33,529 nucleotides of DNA, taken from the NCBI GenBank assembly GCA_028292305.1, contig JAQGMQ010000920.1, positions 1 through 33,529 on the forward strand. Direction: 5' to 3'. This document shows, piece by piece, positions 22,705 through 30,497 of this stretch (the stretch's first letter is position 1; each line of letters starts with the position of its first letter). The DNA comes from Rhodoferax sp. GTDB lineage: Bacteria; Pseudomonadota; Gammaproteobacteria; Burkholderiales; Burkholderiaceae_C. The notes below the pieces were generated by a model, which saw nothing but the letters and a program-made list of their open reading frames with translations, made no database searches and was not told the DNA's origin. A program made the position numbers and the translations under genes.

Positions 22705-23001
22705 ATGCGCATGCTTTTCATCGCCCGCATCGCGCGGTTATTGATCCGTTGGCCCAAAGAGGACGTGCAAACTTCGGTGCTTCGGCACTGGGCGAATCTC
22801 GCCTCGGGCATGAAGTCTGTCTACCATCTCAGAGAATTTGAGGATGAGATGTGGGAACGCGGTTTCAGGCTGGCTGCGACGCCGTTTGAGCATCATCTCT
22901 CGATGATGCGTCTCCTGCGCGACCAGACAGCGCCTAAGCTGGACCGGCCGCGCCGGATCAAGCGATCGAATCCACCGACAACCCCCTCGGGTCTTGGCTA
23001 G
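22705..23001 (+). CDS. Hypothetical 98-residue protein
   Basis: I do not recognise this soluble, basic protein. It starts MRMLFIARIARLLIRW, then an amphipathic region (EDVQTSVLRHWANLASGMKSVYHLREFEDEMWERGF) and a basic Pro-rich tail. Codon use is coding-like. The ribosome site (GAGAGGAC about 10 nt upstream of the ATG) is moderate. An AGGAGGTGA at 22651-22659 is not followed by a suitably spaced start and is not used here. It precedes the Cache-PAS-GGDEF gene by about 200 nt. Confidence 0.5.
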   Translation: MRMLFIARIARLLIRWPKEDVQTSVLRHWANLASGMKSVYHLREFEDEMWERGFRLAATPFEHHLSMMRLLRDQTAPKLDRPRRIKRSNPPTTPSGLG

Positions 23002-23198
23002 TTACTTTCCACCGGGTTGATGGAGCAGGCGTAGTGCGCGAACGTGAATGGGATGTGCACAACACTCCCGTCTGACGCTAACGCCCGTGACCACCGCTCC
23101 GTGTAGGAGAGTTTCGGAAGGAGGTTGCGGTTGCAGGGCCTGACGGACCCAGCGGCCGCAGCTCAGATTGATGGACTGGGTCAGAGGCCCCAGGTAGC

Positions 23199-25208
23199 AT
23201 GCCGCCCATGCTGCTCGCGCTCCCCCCGATCCCACTCCGCCTAGCGTGGGTCCACACGCTAAAATTCCAGATCGTCGCCATAGCCGTGGCCGCCGCAGTA
23301 GCGGCCGCCGCGGTCACCGCCCACTTTGCGCTTGTCGCCACCGAGGGCAACATGGAGCGTCTGCTGGTGCAAGATGAGAGCGACGACGCTGAGCGCACCG
23401 CGACCTTGCTCGGGACAAAAGTCGACATGTTGCGCGACGCTTTGAAGGCCGCGGCGCGGCAGACTCCTCCCGATCTGTGGGCCGACCCGGAGGCGATGCG
23501 ACGGCACTTGGCCTCTAACTCTGCCTTGGGGTCTCTCTTCGAAGGCGTGCTAGCGGCTCGTCCCAACGGTGAGTTGCTTGGGCGCCTCTCCCTGGGCAAG
23601 CTCACTTCGGATATGCCCAACATCGGGGACCGCGCCTATTTTCAGCAGGCGCTGCGCACCGATCAGCTGGTGATCTCCGAGCCTCTGGCCGCCAAGCGGG
23701 TCAACACGCCAATCGTCCTGATGGCCATGTCCGCCCGGGGGGCGGGCGGCGAGGCGCTGGGCGTCCTGGTCGGCGTGCTCACGCTGAGCTCGAACAACCT
23801 CTTCTCCGAGACGGCTCGAACGAGCCGCGAGGAGGGGTCCAGGGTCCTTGTCATGAATCGCCAGGGGTTGCTCATGGCCCACACCAACGCGGCGAGATTG
23901 TTGGGGCAAGCCTCCGACGAGCCAGGGTTCGCGGACGCGCTCGCGCTGTGGCGCGCCGCCGGCAGCCCGATCGATACGATTGGCACAACCACGCTAAGCC
24001 AGGGCCATTTGGTGGCGATGGCCGGCATCCCCGACACCGATTGGACCCTCGCGCGCCTGACACCTTTGAAGGTAGCTCTCGCACCAGTGACGGGCGCTCG
24101 ACAGGCAGCTTGGGCTTCCGCGGCGGGGGCAGCGCTTGCGGTGGCAGCCGTCTCCGGCGGCCTCGCTTGGCTCATCACGCTTCCGATCTCCCGTCTGCGC
24201 GCGCGCGCCAAGCGACTACTGAATGAGGGCGACTTGTCAGCGGAGGAGTGGCCGCGCGGACGAGGGGAGGTAGGGCAGCTTGGCCGCGCGTTCGCGCGGG
24301 TGGTCGACCAGCGCCGCCAAAAACAGGGGGAGACAGACGCGCTCCTCTCCCAGATCGAAGCCGTGCTCGACCATGCCGATATCGGCATCGCGCTCACCCG
24401 CGAGGGTCGTTTCGAGATGGTGAGCCGTCAATTCTGCGAGGTTTTCGGGCTCGAGAGGGCCGACATCGTGGGCAAGCCCACGGCCATCATCCATGTGTCT
24501 CAGGAGGCATACGACGCGCTATCCGCGCGCGCTCGCCCCGCCTTTATGAGGGACGGCGCGTTCAATGGCGAGGTGGAGTTGGCGCGGCCGGGCGGCGTAG
24601 TGTTCTGGGCCCGCATGCGCGGCCGGGCCGTGGCGCCGGGGGATCGCTCAAAGGGCACGATTTGGACAGTGGAGGACATCTCCGCGTCGCGCGCGCACCG
24701 CGAGCGACTTGCCTGGACCTCCACCCACGATTCCCTTACCGGTTTATCCAACCGGGCCGCCTTCGAGGAACTGCTGGAAGAGGCGACGACGCGCGCGGCC
24801 ATTGAGCCGTTTTGCGCGATGTTCATTGATTTGGACCATTTCAAACAGGTCAACGACACCGGGGGCCATCCGGCGGGCGACGCCCTCTTGCGCGACGTCG
24901 CCGGCGCGTTGGCGGGGCAGGTGCGCCAGGCCGACACCGTGGCGCGACTTGGAGGCGACGAGTTCGCCATCCTGCTCCGGGGATGTCCGTTGGCCCGGGC
25001 ATTGGAGGTTGGTGAGAAATTGCGACATGCGGTCGATGCCTATCGGTTGATCTGGGAGGGTAGATCGTTCGGCGTCGGCGCCAGCATCGGAGTGGTTGCA
25101 GTGGACGGCTCGTTTAATAACGCGGCCGCCGTGCTGAGCGCTGCGGACAGCGCCTGTTATGCGGCCAAGGCGCAGGGACGGAACTCCGTGGCGGTGTTCT
25201 CCTTTTAG
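23199..25208 (+). CDS. Cache-PAS-GGDEF diguanylate cyclase
   Basis: This 669-residue membrane sensor makes c-di-GMP. A transmembrane helix (about 20-46) precedes a periplasmic double-Cache-like sensor (about 47-300; NIGDRAYFQQALRTDQLVISEP is the typical ligand-binding region). A second helix (304-328), a HAMP-like linker (329-376), PAS (383-500) and GGDEF (506-668) follow. GGDEF is intact at 585-589 with the RQAD inhibitory site at 576-579; there is no EAL domain. The start at 23199 has AGGT upstream, and the ATG three codons later is an alternative. Third-position GC is visibly higher than in the 12-17 kb c-di-GMP genes, suggesting a different history. Confidence 0.93.
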   Translation: MPPMLLALPPIPLRLAWVHTLKFQIVAIAVAAAVAAAAVTAHFALVATEGNMERLLVQDESDDAERTATLLGTKVDMLRDALKAAARQTPPDLWADPEAMRRHLASNSALGSLFEGVLAARPNGELLGRLSLGKLTSDMPNIGDRAYFQQALRTDQLVISEPLAAKRVNTPIVLMAMSARGAGGEALGVLVGVLTLSSNNLFSETARTSREEGSRVLVMNRQGLLMAHTNAARLLGQASDEPGFADALALWRAAGSPIDTIGTTTLSQGHLVAMAGIPDTDWTLARLTPLKVALAPVTGARQAAWASAAGAALAVAAVSGGLAWLITLPISRLRARAKRLLNEGDLSAEEWPRGRGEVGQLGRAFARVVDQRRQKQGETDALLSQIEAVLDHADIGIALTREGRFEMVSRQFCEVFGLERADIVGKPTAIIHVSQEAYDALSARARPAFMRDGAFNGEVELARPGGVVFWARMRGRAVAPGDRSKGTIWTVEDISASRAHRERLAWTSTHDSLTGLSNRAAFEELLEEATTRAAIEPFCAMFIDLDHFKQVNDTGGHPAGDALLRDVAGALAGQVRQADTVARLGGDEFAILLRGCPLARALEVGEKLRHAVDAYRLIWEGRSFGVGASIGVVAVDGSFNNAAAVLSAADSACYAAKAQGRNSVAVFSF

Positions 25209-25427
25209 AAAGGCTGGGAAATCCTTGGAATGCCGCCTTAGGCGCCCAAAAGCTGCAGCCGATGGATGTGGTCAATTTGGACGTTATGTCATTCCGGCGC
25301 GGATCGCGCCGCCGCTGGCGCTCGGGTGAGGCAGAAACGGACTGAAGGACGACCCGCTGCCCGCCGCCGTTCCAGCTGGTGTCGGGGTATTCCGATCAAG
25401 CCGGCGCAGGTCCAGAGGCGGCCATGA

Positions 25428-25850
25428 CTAGGGCGTCCCGCTGGACGGAAAAGCGCCAAGCCTCCGGCCCGCTGGCGTGTGCGCGATGGTCGCGCTTTGA
25501 AGCCAGCAAGAGTCGGCGCCAAGGCGGCTGTTGCACACGCGCGCCAACAGCTCGATCGTCGAGCGGGCGCATGGCGTGTCTGGCGTCCAGTATGTTTTGA
25601 ACCAGCTGGGCGGCAGTTGATGAAACGCCGCTTTGGTGGTTGCCAAGCGAATCACTTCCACGGCCGTGTCCTTCCCTGTCCGCTGGACAGTGACGCCAAT
25701 TGTCCGCCCCAACTGCGGAGCTTGCAAGGCCAGGGCTCGGCGACCATCCAGACCAGTAGAGCCTTCGTCGCCGAGCAGCTGACGGATTGGATGTCGCGAG
25801 GCTAGACAATTGGGGCGGGAGTTGGAGCGACAACACCGATCTGCGGACAT
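25428..25850 (-). CDS. Hypothetical 140-residue protein
   Basis: No family is recognised. The C-terminal two thirds (LGRTIGVTVQRTGKDTAVEVIRLATTKAAFHQLPPSWFKTYW..., then ARSTIELLARVCNSRLGADSCWL) has the look of a real protein, but the N-terminus is poor. An overlapping frame (25396-25884) competes and there is no clear ribosome site at the ATG. It could be a genuine small gene or the remnant of one. Confidence 0.4.
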   Translation of the reverse strand: MSADRCCRSNSRPNCLASRHPIRQLLGDEGSTGLDGRRALALQAPQLGRTIGVTVQRTGKDTAVEVIRLATTKAAFHQLPPSWFKTYWTPDTPCARSTIELLARVCNSRLGADSCWLQSATIAHTPAGRRLGAFPSSGTP

Positions 25851-25942
25851 CAGCGAGAGCAGAAACGTTCTCCTGTGATTGCACCCTAAAGGATCAAGCG
25901 TAGGATCTATGGCGGGCCTTTTGGGCTTCCAGCCGAACTGGG

Positions 25943-26260
25943 TCAGCTTGGCCCATTCACCCCTTCATAGAATCGTCCCGCCGGCCCCAGGCGTTCGAGT
26001 TCCTGCAGGGTCAATCCTTGCTCGACTCGCGCGACGATGTCGCTGGCAAGGTGGGCGAATTCGAGTCGGCAAAGCGCCAGCCGCTGCTCCTGGCCGGGCC
26101 CTTGGTGCCTGGACAGCAAATCGGCTTCAAGCTTACCCAGGGCCTCCGCCAAACCAGCCTCCACGCCCGCGACGTTGATCAATGTGGACCAGGCTGGGCC
26201 AGTAGTCTGTCTGGCAGACGGGAGGGGATCGGCGGTCCGGGATGGGCGCGCTCGGGTCAT
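25943..26260 (-). CDS. Hypothetical 105-residue helical protein
   Basis: I do not recognise this ORF, but its codons look coding. From about residue 30 it forms a long amphipathic helical pattern (NVAGVEAGLAEALGKLEADLL, RLALCRLEFAHLASDIVARVEQGLTLQELERLG) consistent with a small coiled-coil or helical-bundle protein. The first 25 residues are disordered-looking. The start is uncertain, with only a weak AAGG upstream. It is isolated from other annotated genes. Confidence 0.45.
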   Translation of the reverse strand: MTRARPSRTADPLPSARQTTGPAWSTLINVAGVEAGLAEALGKLEADLLSRHQGPGQEQRLALCRLEFAHLASDIVARVEQGLTLQELERLGPAGRFYEGVNGPS

Positions 26261-26445
26261 GATGGCGCGGCCTTGGACGACGCCACCTCAAAACACGCAA
26301 ATGGCAATATTCACTGGGATGCCCAAGCTGCGCGTCGAATGCGTCGACCCGTGGAAGCGGCAGTGGCTCGTCGCGCTGTTCGTGCGTTGAACGTCAGGGG
26401 CCCAGGGGCGCCCTGTTTAAACCTGCACGCGATATAGCTATGCGC

Positions 26446-26613
26446 TTATTGACTGCAAAATGCAGCGCCGCCTCTGTGAGCGTTGTTTGGTGCCCATGCG
26501 GCGCAGTCCGTAGTCTCGAACTGAACGACGGCAACTCCGGACTTATTCATGGTCCAGAGCCCAGCGCCGGGCTTGTCAAGGCTGCCATAGATAGTCGAGC
26601 TTGCCGTTTGCAT
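26446..26613 (-). CDS. 55-residue protein downstream of hemerythrin copy 2
   Basis: This gene is below the ORF-track cutoff. The ATG at 26613 has a very strong ribosome site (GAGGAGG with good spacing) and lies 25 nt after the hemerythrin stop on the same strand. The product (MQTASSTIYGSLDKPGAGLW ... NKSGVAVVQFETTDCAAWAP ... AAFCSQ) is soluble with two Cys, one in DCAAW and one in FC at the C-terminus. No family is recognised. Position suggests it is co-transcribed with the hemerythrin. Confidence 0.65.
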   Translation of the reverse strand: MQTASSTIYGSLDKPGAGLWTMNKSGVAVVQFETTDCAAWAPNNAHRGGAAFCSQ

Positions 26614-26638
26614 GGACGCCTCCTCAGGGGTGGTCGAA

Positions 26639-27121
26639 TCAAATTTGCGCGGCCATCAGCTCTTGCTTGCGCGCCAGCATCTGCTCGCCAAGAGCCATCA
26701 GGTCTAGCTTCGTGGCCTTGGCTTTCGGGAACATCTCGTTCTGCTCTTCCTTCACATGGTGCTTGACGTATTCGCCCATGACCTTGACCTTAGCGTCATA
26801 CATCTCGCCATCCGGCTCGACGCCCTGCACCTGAGCAATCAGGTCCTTTAGCGTGGCGTGCTCGACGGTCGCCTCGGGCACCAGCTCCTTGTCCTTCAAG
26901 GCGGCCTTGACCGCAGGGTAAAAAATCTCCTCTTCAATCTGCGCATGCACCGTGAGCTCCTTGCAGATCTGCGCGACGATCTTCGCCTTCTTGGGCGTAG
27001 ATCGCGTGCCTTCGAACTGCTCGAATAGATCGCTCACGAGCTTGTGGTCGGCGCGCAGGATGGCGGTCGCCTCTTTGGGCTGGGATGCCTTCTTCGCAGG
27101 AGTCTTTTTCGCAGTGGCCAT
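26639..27121 (-). CDS. Hemerythrin HHE-domain protein, copy 2 (all His present)
   Basis: This 160-residue hemerythrin-like protein is nearly identical to the one at 7023-7505: 20 differences in 160 residues by hand count, no gaps. The first-helix His is present here (RADHKLV, H26), and the VHAQIEEEIFYP, EHATLKDL and KHHVKEEQNEMFP blocks are unchanged, so the diiron site looks complete. The Lys-rich N-terminus (MATAKKTPAKK) may be a flexible tail. The ATG at 27121 has AGAAGGAC upstream. A 55-residue gene follows 25 nt downstream. The upstream GGAACC-N17-GGCAGC motif is shared with copy 1. Confidence 0.94.
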   Translation of the reverse strand: MATAKKTPAKKASQPKEATAILRADHKLVSDLFEQFEGTRSTPKKAKIVAQICKELTVHAQIEEEIFYPAVKAALKDKELVPEATVEHATLKDLIAQVQGVEPDGEMYDAKVKVMGEYVKHHVKEEQNEMFPKAKATKLDLMALGEQMLARKQELMAAQI

Positions 27122-27164
27122 GATGTAGTCCTTCTATGCTTCGTGGGGCCAGGCTCGACGGCCG

Positions 27165-27193
27165 GCTGCCAAGCATCTTCCGCAAACGGTTCC
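27165..27193 (-). promoter_or_regulatory. Candidate ECF-type promoter element upstream of hemerythrin copy 2
   Basis: Minus-strand GGAACC (27193-27188) and GGCAGC (27170-27165) are 17 nt apart, the same pair and spacing as upstream of copy 1, and end 43 nt before the ATG. The shared hexamers could be a real promoter or simply inherited with the duplication. Confidence 0.35.
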
Positions 27194-27337
27194 ACGGCGT
27201 CGGTCGGAGAACGCCTCAACAAATTGTAGGATGCTTAACGAAATAATCGGATCATCACTTTTGAGCTGCAGGCCCAGTCCCATGCCGGGCGCGATGGTGC
27301 GCGGAGGTGGCCAGTACCAGCCTAGGCCAGCAGCCGC

Positions 27338-28465
27338 CTAGCCAGGGAAATGGGCGGTGAACTGGGTGCCCGATACCTCGTCCGAGCTGACCTCGACGGA
27401 TCCGCCGTGGGCTTTAGCGATCTCGCTCACGATGTAGAGGCCCAGGCCAACGCTGCGGCCGCCGTTGCTATGCCCGTGGCCCCGGACCATGGGCTCGAAG
27501 AGCGACGGCATCGCTTCGGCTGGGATCGGCGTTCCGAAGTTCAGCACCGACACCGAGAACGAGTCGGCGCGCGCTGTAGAGGTCACGATGACGGGCCGCG
27601 AAGCGTCGCCGTAGGCAACCGCGTTTGTGACGAGATTGACCACCAACTGGGCTAGCCGATCCACGTCGAACAGGCCGTGGCCCGATCCCTCCCTCACGTG
27701 TTGCAGATCGCGGCCGGGGCAAGCCGAGGTCAGCTCCTCGACCGAGTCCGCGACAGCCGAGTGCGGATTCAATCTTCTGCGCTCCACCGCCAGCCCTTTG
27801 CCAAGCCTGGCTCGCGTGAAGTCCAAAAGATCGGAGACCATGCGATTGGCCCTGCTGGCCGCCCGAGAGATCCTCTCCAACACTCGGAGTTGGTCGGCCG
27901 AGGGCGCACGCCGGCCCAACACCTGCGCGCTCATCAGGATGGTCGCGAGGGGGGTACGCAAGTCGTGGCTGACAATGGCCATCATCTGCTCGGCAAACAG
28001 CGCCCGGTCCTTGGCCTCTTCTTGAAGCCCGGTGGCTTCCTCAATGGCGGCCTCCAGCCGCTTGCGCGAGGCGACCAGCTCCTGTTCGAACTTGTCTCTG
28101 TCCCGGGCCACGAAGGCCGCCAAGTCATGGACAACCGCTCCCGCGCGCTCCCGGCGGACCGCGTTCATGATCATCGGCACGCGGCTCCCATCCTTGTGGA
28201 TCAACTCCAGCCGCACCTCCGAGACAGATCCCTGCATTTGCAGCAGCGGCGCCCAATGGGTTTGATGAAATATCTTCCCGCCCATGCTCAGCAGGTCCTG
28301 CACCTTGCGCTTTCCCACCAGCTCGTCGGCCGAATAGCCCAACCAGCCGCAAAGCGTGGCGTTCACGCGCATGAACGTGCCGTTCGTAGACGTGCGCGCC
28401 AGCGCGCACGGCGCGTCGTCAACGAGGTCGATCGTCTCGGGTGAAGGGGGAACCGCTTCGCTCAC
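27338..28465 (-). CDS. PAS-domain sensor histidine kinase, RsbQ partner
   Basis: This 375-residue cytoplasmic histidine kinase has an N-terminal PAS (about 12-118; WLGYSADELVGK and HKDGSRVPMIMNAVRRE), a coiled-coil (123-160), HisKA with His167 in IVSHDLRTPLA, and HATPase_c (265-374). The kinase boxes are NLVTNAVAYGD and GRSVGLGLYIVSEIAKAHGG. No transmembrane helix is visible. The start is a GTG (28465) just 4 nt after the stop of the RsbQ-like gene, so the two are translationally linked. In Bacillus subtilis, RsbQ activates the PAS phosphatase RsbP; by analogy this PAS kinase is the probable partner. No response regulator is in the window. Confidence 0.9.
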   Translation of the reverse strand: MSEAVPPSPETIDLVDDAPCALARTSTNGTFMRVNATLCGWLGYSADELVGKRKVQDLLSMGGKIFHQTHWAPLLQMQGSVSEVRLELIHKDGSRVPMIMNAVRRERAGAVVHDLAAFVARDRDKFEQELVASRKRLEAAIEEATGLQEEAKDRALFAEQMMAIVSHDLRTPLATILMSAQVLGRRAPSADQLRVLERISRAASRANRMVSDLLDFTRARLGKGLAVERRRLNPHSAVADSVEELTSACPGRDLQHVREGSGHGLFDVDRLAQLVVNLVTNAVAYGDASRPVIVTSTARADSFSVSVLNFGTPIPAEAMPSLFEPMVRGHGHSNGGRSVGLGLYIVSEIAKAHGGSVEVSSDEVSGTQFTAHFPG

Positions 28466-28469
28466 TAGG

Positions 28470-29273
28470 TCAGAAGCCGCGCCTGGCCAGGAAATCGTTG
28501 ATGGCCTGCGCGCACGCGCTTGGCGCGCTCAGGTGTGGGCAGTGGCCCACGTTGTCGATGATTTTTAGCTCCGCAGCCGGCATGGAGCGGAGCATGTATT
28601 CGCCTACAGCCATCGGGGCGATGAAGTCGTCATCGCATTGAAGGATCAACGTGGGCGTCGCGAGTTTGGGCAGGTCGGCACGATGGTCAGACAGGAAGGT
28701 GGCTCGCGCGAATTGCTTGGCGACGTCAGGGTCGGTTCGGCAAAAGCTGTTCGTAAGCTCCTGGCCCAACTCGGGCTGGCCCGGCGCGCCCATGATGGCT
28801 GGCGCCATGTTGCTCGACCATCCCAGGTAGTTGCTCTCCAAAGTCTCCAGCAATGATTCGATATCCGCCCGCTCAAAGCCGCCGTGGTAGTCGCCGTCGT
28901 TGATGAAGCACGGGGAGGGGCCCACCATGATTTGCGCGGCGAACGTTCCGGGCGACTTCAAGTCGGCCAGCAAGCCGATCATGGCGCTCACGGAATGGCC
29001 GACGAAGATCGAGGGGCCCTCGCTGAATTCGCCGACGATTTCCAGGACGTCGTCGGCGTAGCCGGAGAGTGAGCCGTATTTCGCTGGATCGTAGGCGGAA
29101 AGGTCCGACGCGCCACTCCCCACCAGGTCGAACGCCACCGTCCGGAAGCGCTCGGCATAGCTTGGCTGCATCAGCCGCCACATGTTCTGGTCGCACCCAA
29201 ACCCGTGGGCGAAGAAAATGGTCGCGGCGCCCGCGCCAGCTACATGGACGTTGTTGCGATGCCGAACAGTCAC
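28470..29273 (-). CDS. rsbQ: RsbQ-like alpha/beta hydrolase
   Basis: This 267-residue alpha/beta hydrolase closely resembles B. subtilis RsbQ. Shared blocks include FAHGFGCDQNMW, DLVGSGASDLSAYD, VGHSVSAMIG, VGPSPCFIND, GGFERADIESLLE, FLSDHRADLPK, LQCDDDFIAP and NVGHCPH. The catalytic triad appears as S94, D215/D216 and H244. RsbQ is thought to supply or sense a hydrophobic ligand for a PAS-domain partner in energy-stress signalling. The ORF track starts at 29330, but the GTG at 29273 has TTTGGAG upstream at good spacing and gives the usual RsbQ length. It precedes the PAS kinase by 4 nt. Confidence 0.92.
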   Translation of the reverse strand: MTVRHRNNVHVAGAGAATIFFAHGFGCDQNMWRLMQPSYAERFRTVAFDLVGSGASDLSAYDPAKYGSLSGYADDVLEIVGEFSEGPSIFVGHSVSAMIGLLADLKSPGTFAAQIMVGPSPCFINDGDYHGGFERADIESLLETLESNYLGWSSNMAPAIMGAPGQPELGQELTNSFCRTDPDVAKQFARATFLSDHRADLPKLATPTLILQCDDDFIAPMAVGEYMLRSMPAAELKIIDNVGHCPHLSAPSACAQAINDFLARRGF

Positions 29274-29414
29274 AAAGCGGTCTCCAAAGGGGTGCCCCCG
29301 CGAAGGAGGGGGCCGCGGCGATTGTCGCATCGCGGATGGCGCTGTCCAGTGCGAAGGAAGCGGCTTGGCGTTTACGCGCCAGTGATAGGCTCGTGCTTCC
29401 TACGGAGAAATTGC

Positions 29415-29987
29415 ATGGCCAACACTCAAGCGCTGCTTCCGGATTCGGAGCCGGAGCACCCCTTCCGCGGCAAAGTTAACGAGGTCATTGGGGCCTTCAC
29501 CGAGAAGAATATCGAATCGATCCTGTGCCACGAGGACGAGCGGCGTAAGCGCAAGTCGGTCTTCTATCGGGCGGTTCAAAAAACCGCCGCGTTTTGCGGC
29601 AGCCTGACTTTCCTATGGATCCAGGTCGCCTGGTTCGCCGTGTGGATCGCATGGAACGCTGAATTCAAGAGCTTCGACCCCTATCCGTTTCAGTTCCTCA
29701 TGCTTGTCGTTTCCCTCGAGGCGATTTTCCTGTCGGTTCTGATCCTCATCAGCCAGAATTTCTCCGCCATCGAGAGCGAGCGGCGGCACCACTTGGACTT
29801 GCAAATGAATTTGCTGACCGAGCGTGAAACGACGTCCATTCTGCGGTTGCTGTCGAAGATGGCCGACAAGATGCAGGTGTCCGCCGAGGACCAAGCGGAG
29901 GTGGATGGGTTCTCGGACAACACGGACCCTTCGGCGGTACTCCAGCAGATCATCTCGGCGGAGCACAAGCACGGCGCCAAGACGTAG
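29415..29987 (+). CDS. DUF1003 membrane protein
   Basis: The protein is 190 residues with two transmembrane helices (about 55-80 and 92-115). The second contains FLMLVVSLEAIFLSVLILISQN, the hallmark of DUF1003, followed by ESERRHHLDLQMNLLTERET and a charged C-terminal tail. The family is of unknown function. The ATG at 29415 follows GGAGAAA, so I use it rather than the long track start at 29205. It is divergent from the rsbQ-like gene, with about 140 nt between starts that may hold promoters for both. Confidence 0.88.
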   Translation: MANTQALLPDSEPEHPFRGKVNEVIGAFTEKNIESILCHEDERRKRKSVFYRAVQKTAAFCGSLTFLWIQVAWFAVWIAWNAEFKSFDPYPFQFLMLVVSLEAIFLSVLILISQNFSAIESERRHHLDLQMNLLTERETTSILRLLSKMADKMQVSAEDQAEVDGFSDNTDPSAVLQQIISAEHKHGAKT

Positions 29988-30155
29988 AGCGCAAGGAGGC
30001 GCCGCACCGTATCCATATTGTGTGGCCCCCACCAATCAAGGTCGCGTCCTACCCCACCCCGTTATCTGCACCGATGATTTGCAGCGAAGGCCTCTTTATG
30101 CTGGGCTCAGCGACGCCCGATCGGGCAGCGCAATGAACCATCACCAGGAGCTCCC

Positions 30156-30398
30156 ATGTCCCCCATCCAATTCACTAAGAAGGCATCCCTTGCGATCGTT
30201 TTAACCGGTAGTATGTTTGGAGCTGCCGCGATCGCCCAGACGAGTTCCACGCCGCCAGCGAGCAGCACTTCGACAAATAGCGGTACGACTGCTAAGAAGG
30301 CGATGCCTGCGGCCTCAAGTGCCGGTACCAACGCTGGGGCCAGCAAGCTACCGGACTCTGGCGCCCCCAAGTCCAAAGGCGACGGTAAGGGCGGCTAA
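30156..30398 (+). CDS. Small exported Ser/Thr/Ala-rich protein
   Basis: The 80-residue protein has a clear signal peptide: a KK-containing n-region, a hydrophobic core (LAIVLTGSMFGAAA) and a likely cleavage at AIA|QT near residue 28. The mature part is low-complexity Ser/Thr/Ala/Pro and Lys/Gly with no recognisable domain. The ATG at 30156 follows CAGGAG with good spacing. It ends about 100 nt before the convergent DUF11 gene. Function is unknown. Confidence 0.8.
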   Translation: MSPIQFTKKASLAIVLTGSMFGAAAIAQTSSTPPASSTSTNSGTTAKKAMPAASSAGTNAGASKLPDSGAPKSKGDGKGG

Positions 30399-30416
30399 TC
30401 CCAAATCTCCGTTGTT

Positions 30417-30462
30417 TAAAAGCTGACGCCCATCCGTCTGCGATTGGGAAAGGGCATCAGCT
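30417..30462 (-). terminator. Probable terminator of the DUF11 gene
   Basis: Read on the minus strand, AGCTGA-GCCC pairs with GGGC-TCAGCT around a roughly 20-nt loop (10 of 11 bp) and is followed by TTTTAAAC. It lies about 36 nt after the DUF11 stop and in the gap between two convergent genes. Confidence 0.45.
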
Positions 30463-30497
30463 CTAATCTGATGGCTGTGTGCCACCGGACTTGTCCC

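Larger units (their letters stand above)
25209..26445. other. 1.2-kb region with only tentative genes
   Basis: No recognised family occurs here. Two minus-strand ORFs with coding-like composition (25428-25850 and 25943-26260) are listed separately at moderate confidence. A plus-strand open stretch ending near 26390 (WKRQWLVALFVR) could be a fragment, but I cannot place it. No repeats or RNA genes were recognised. Confidence 0.4.
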
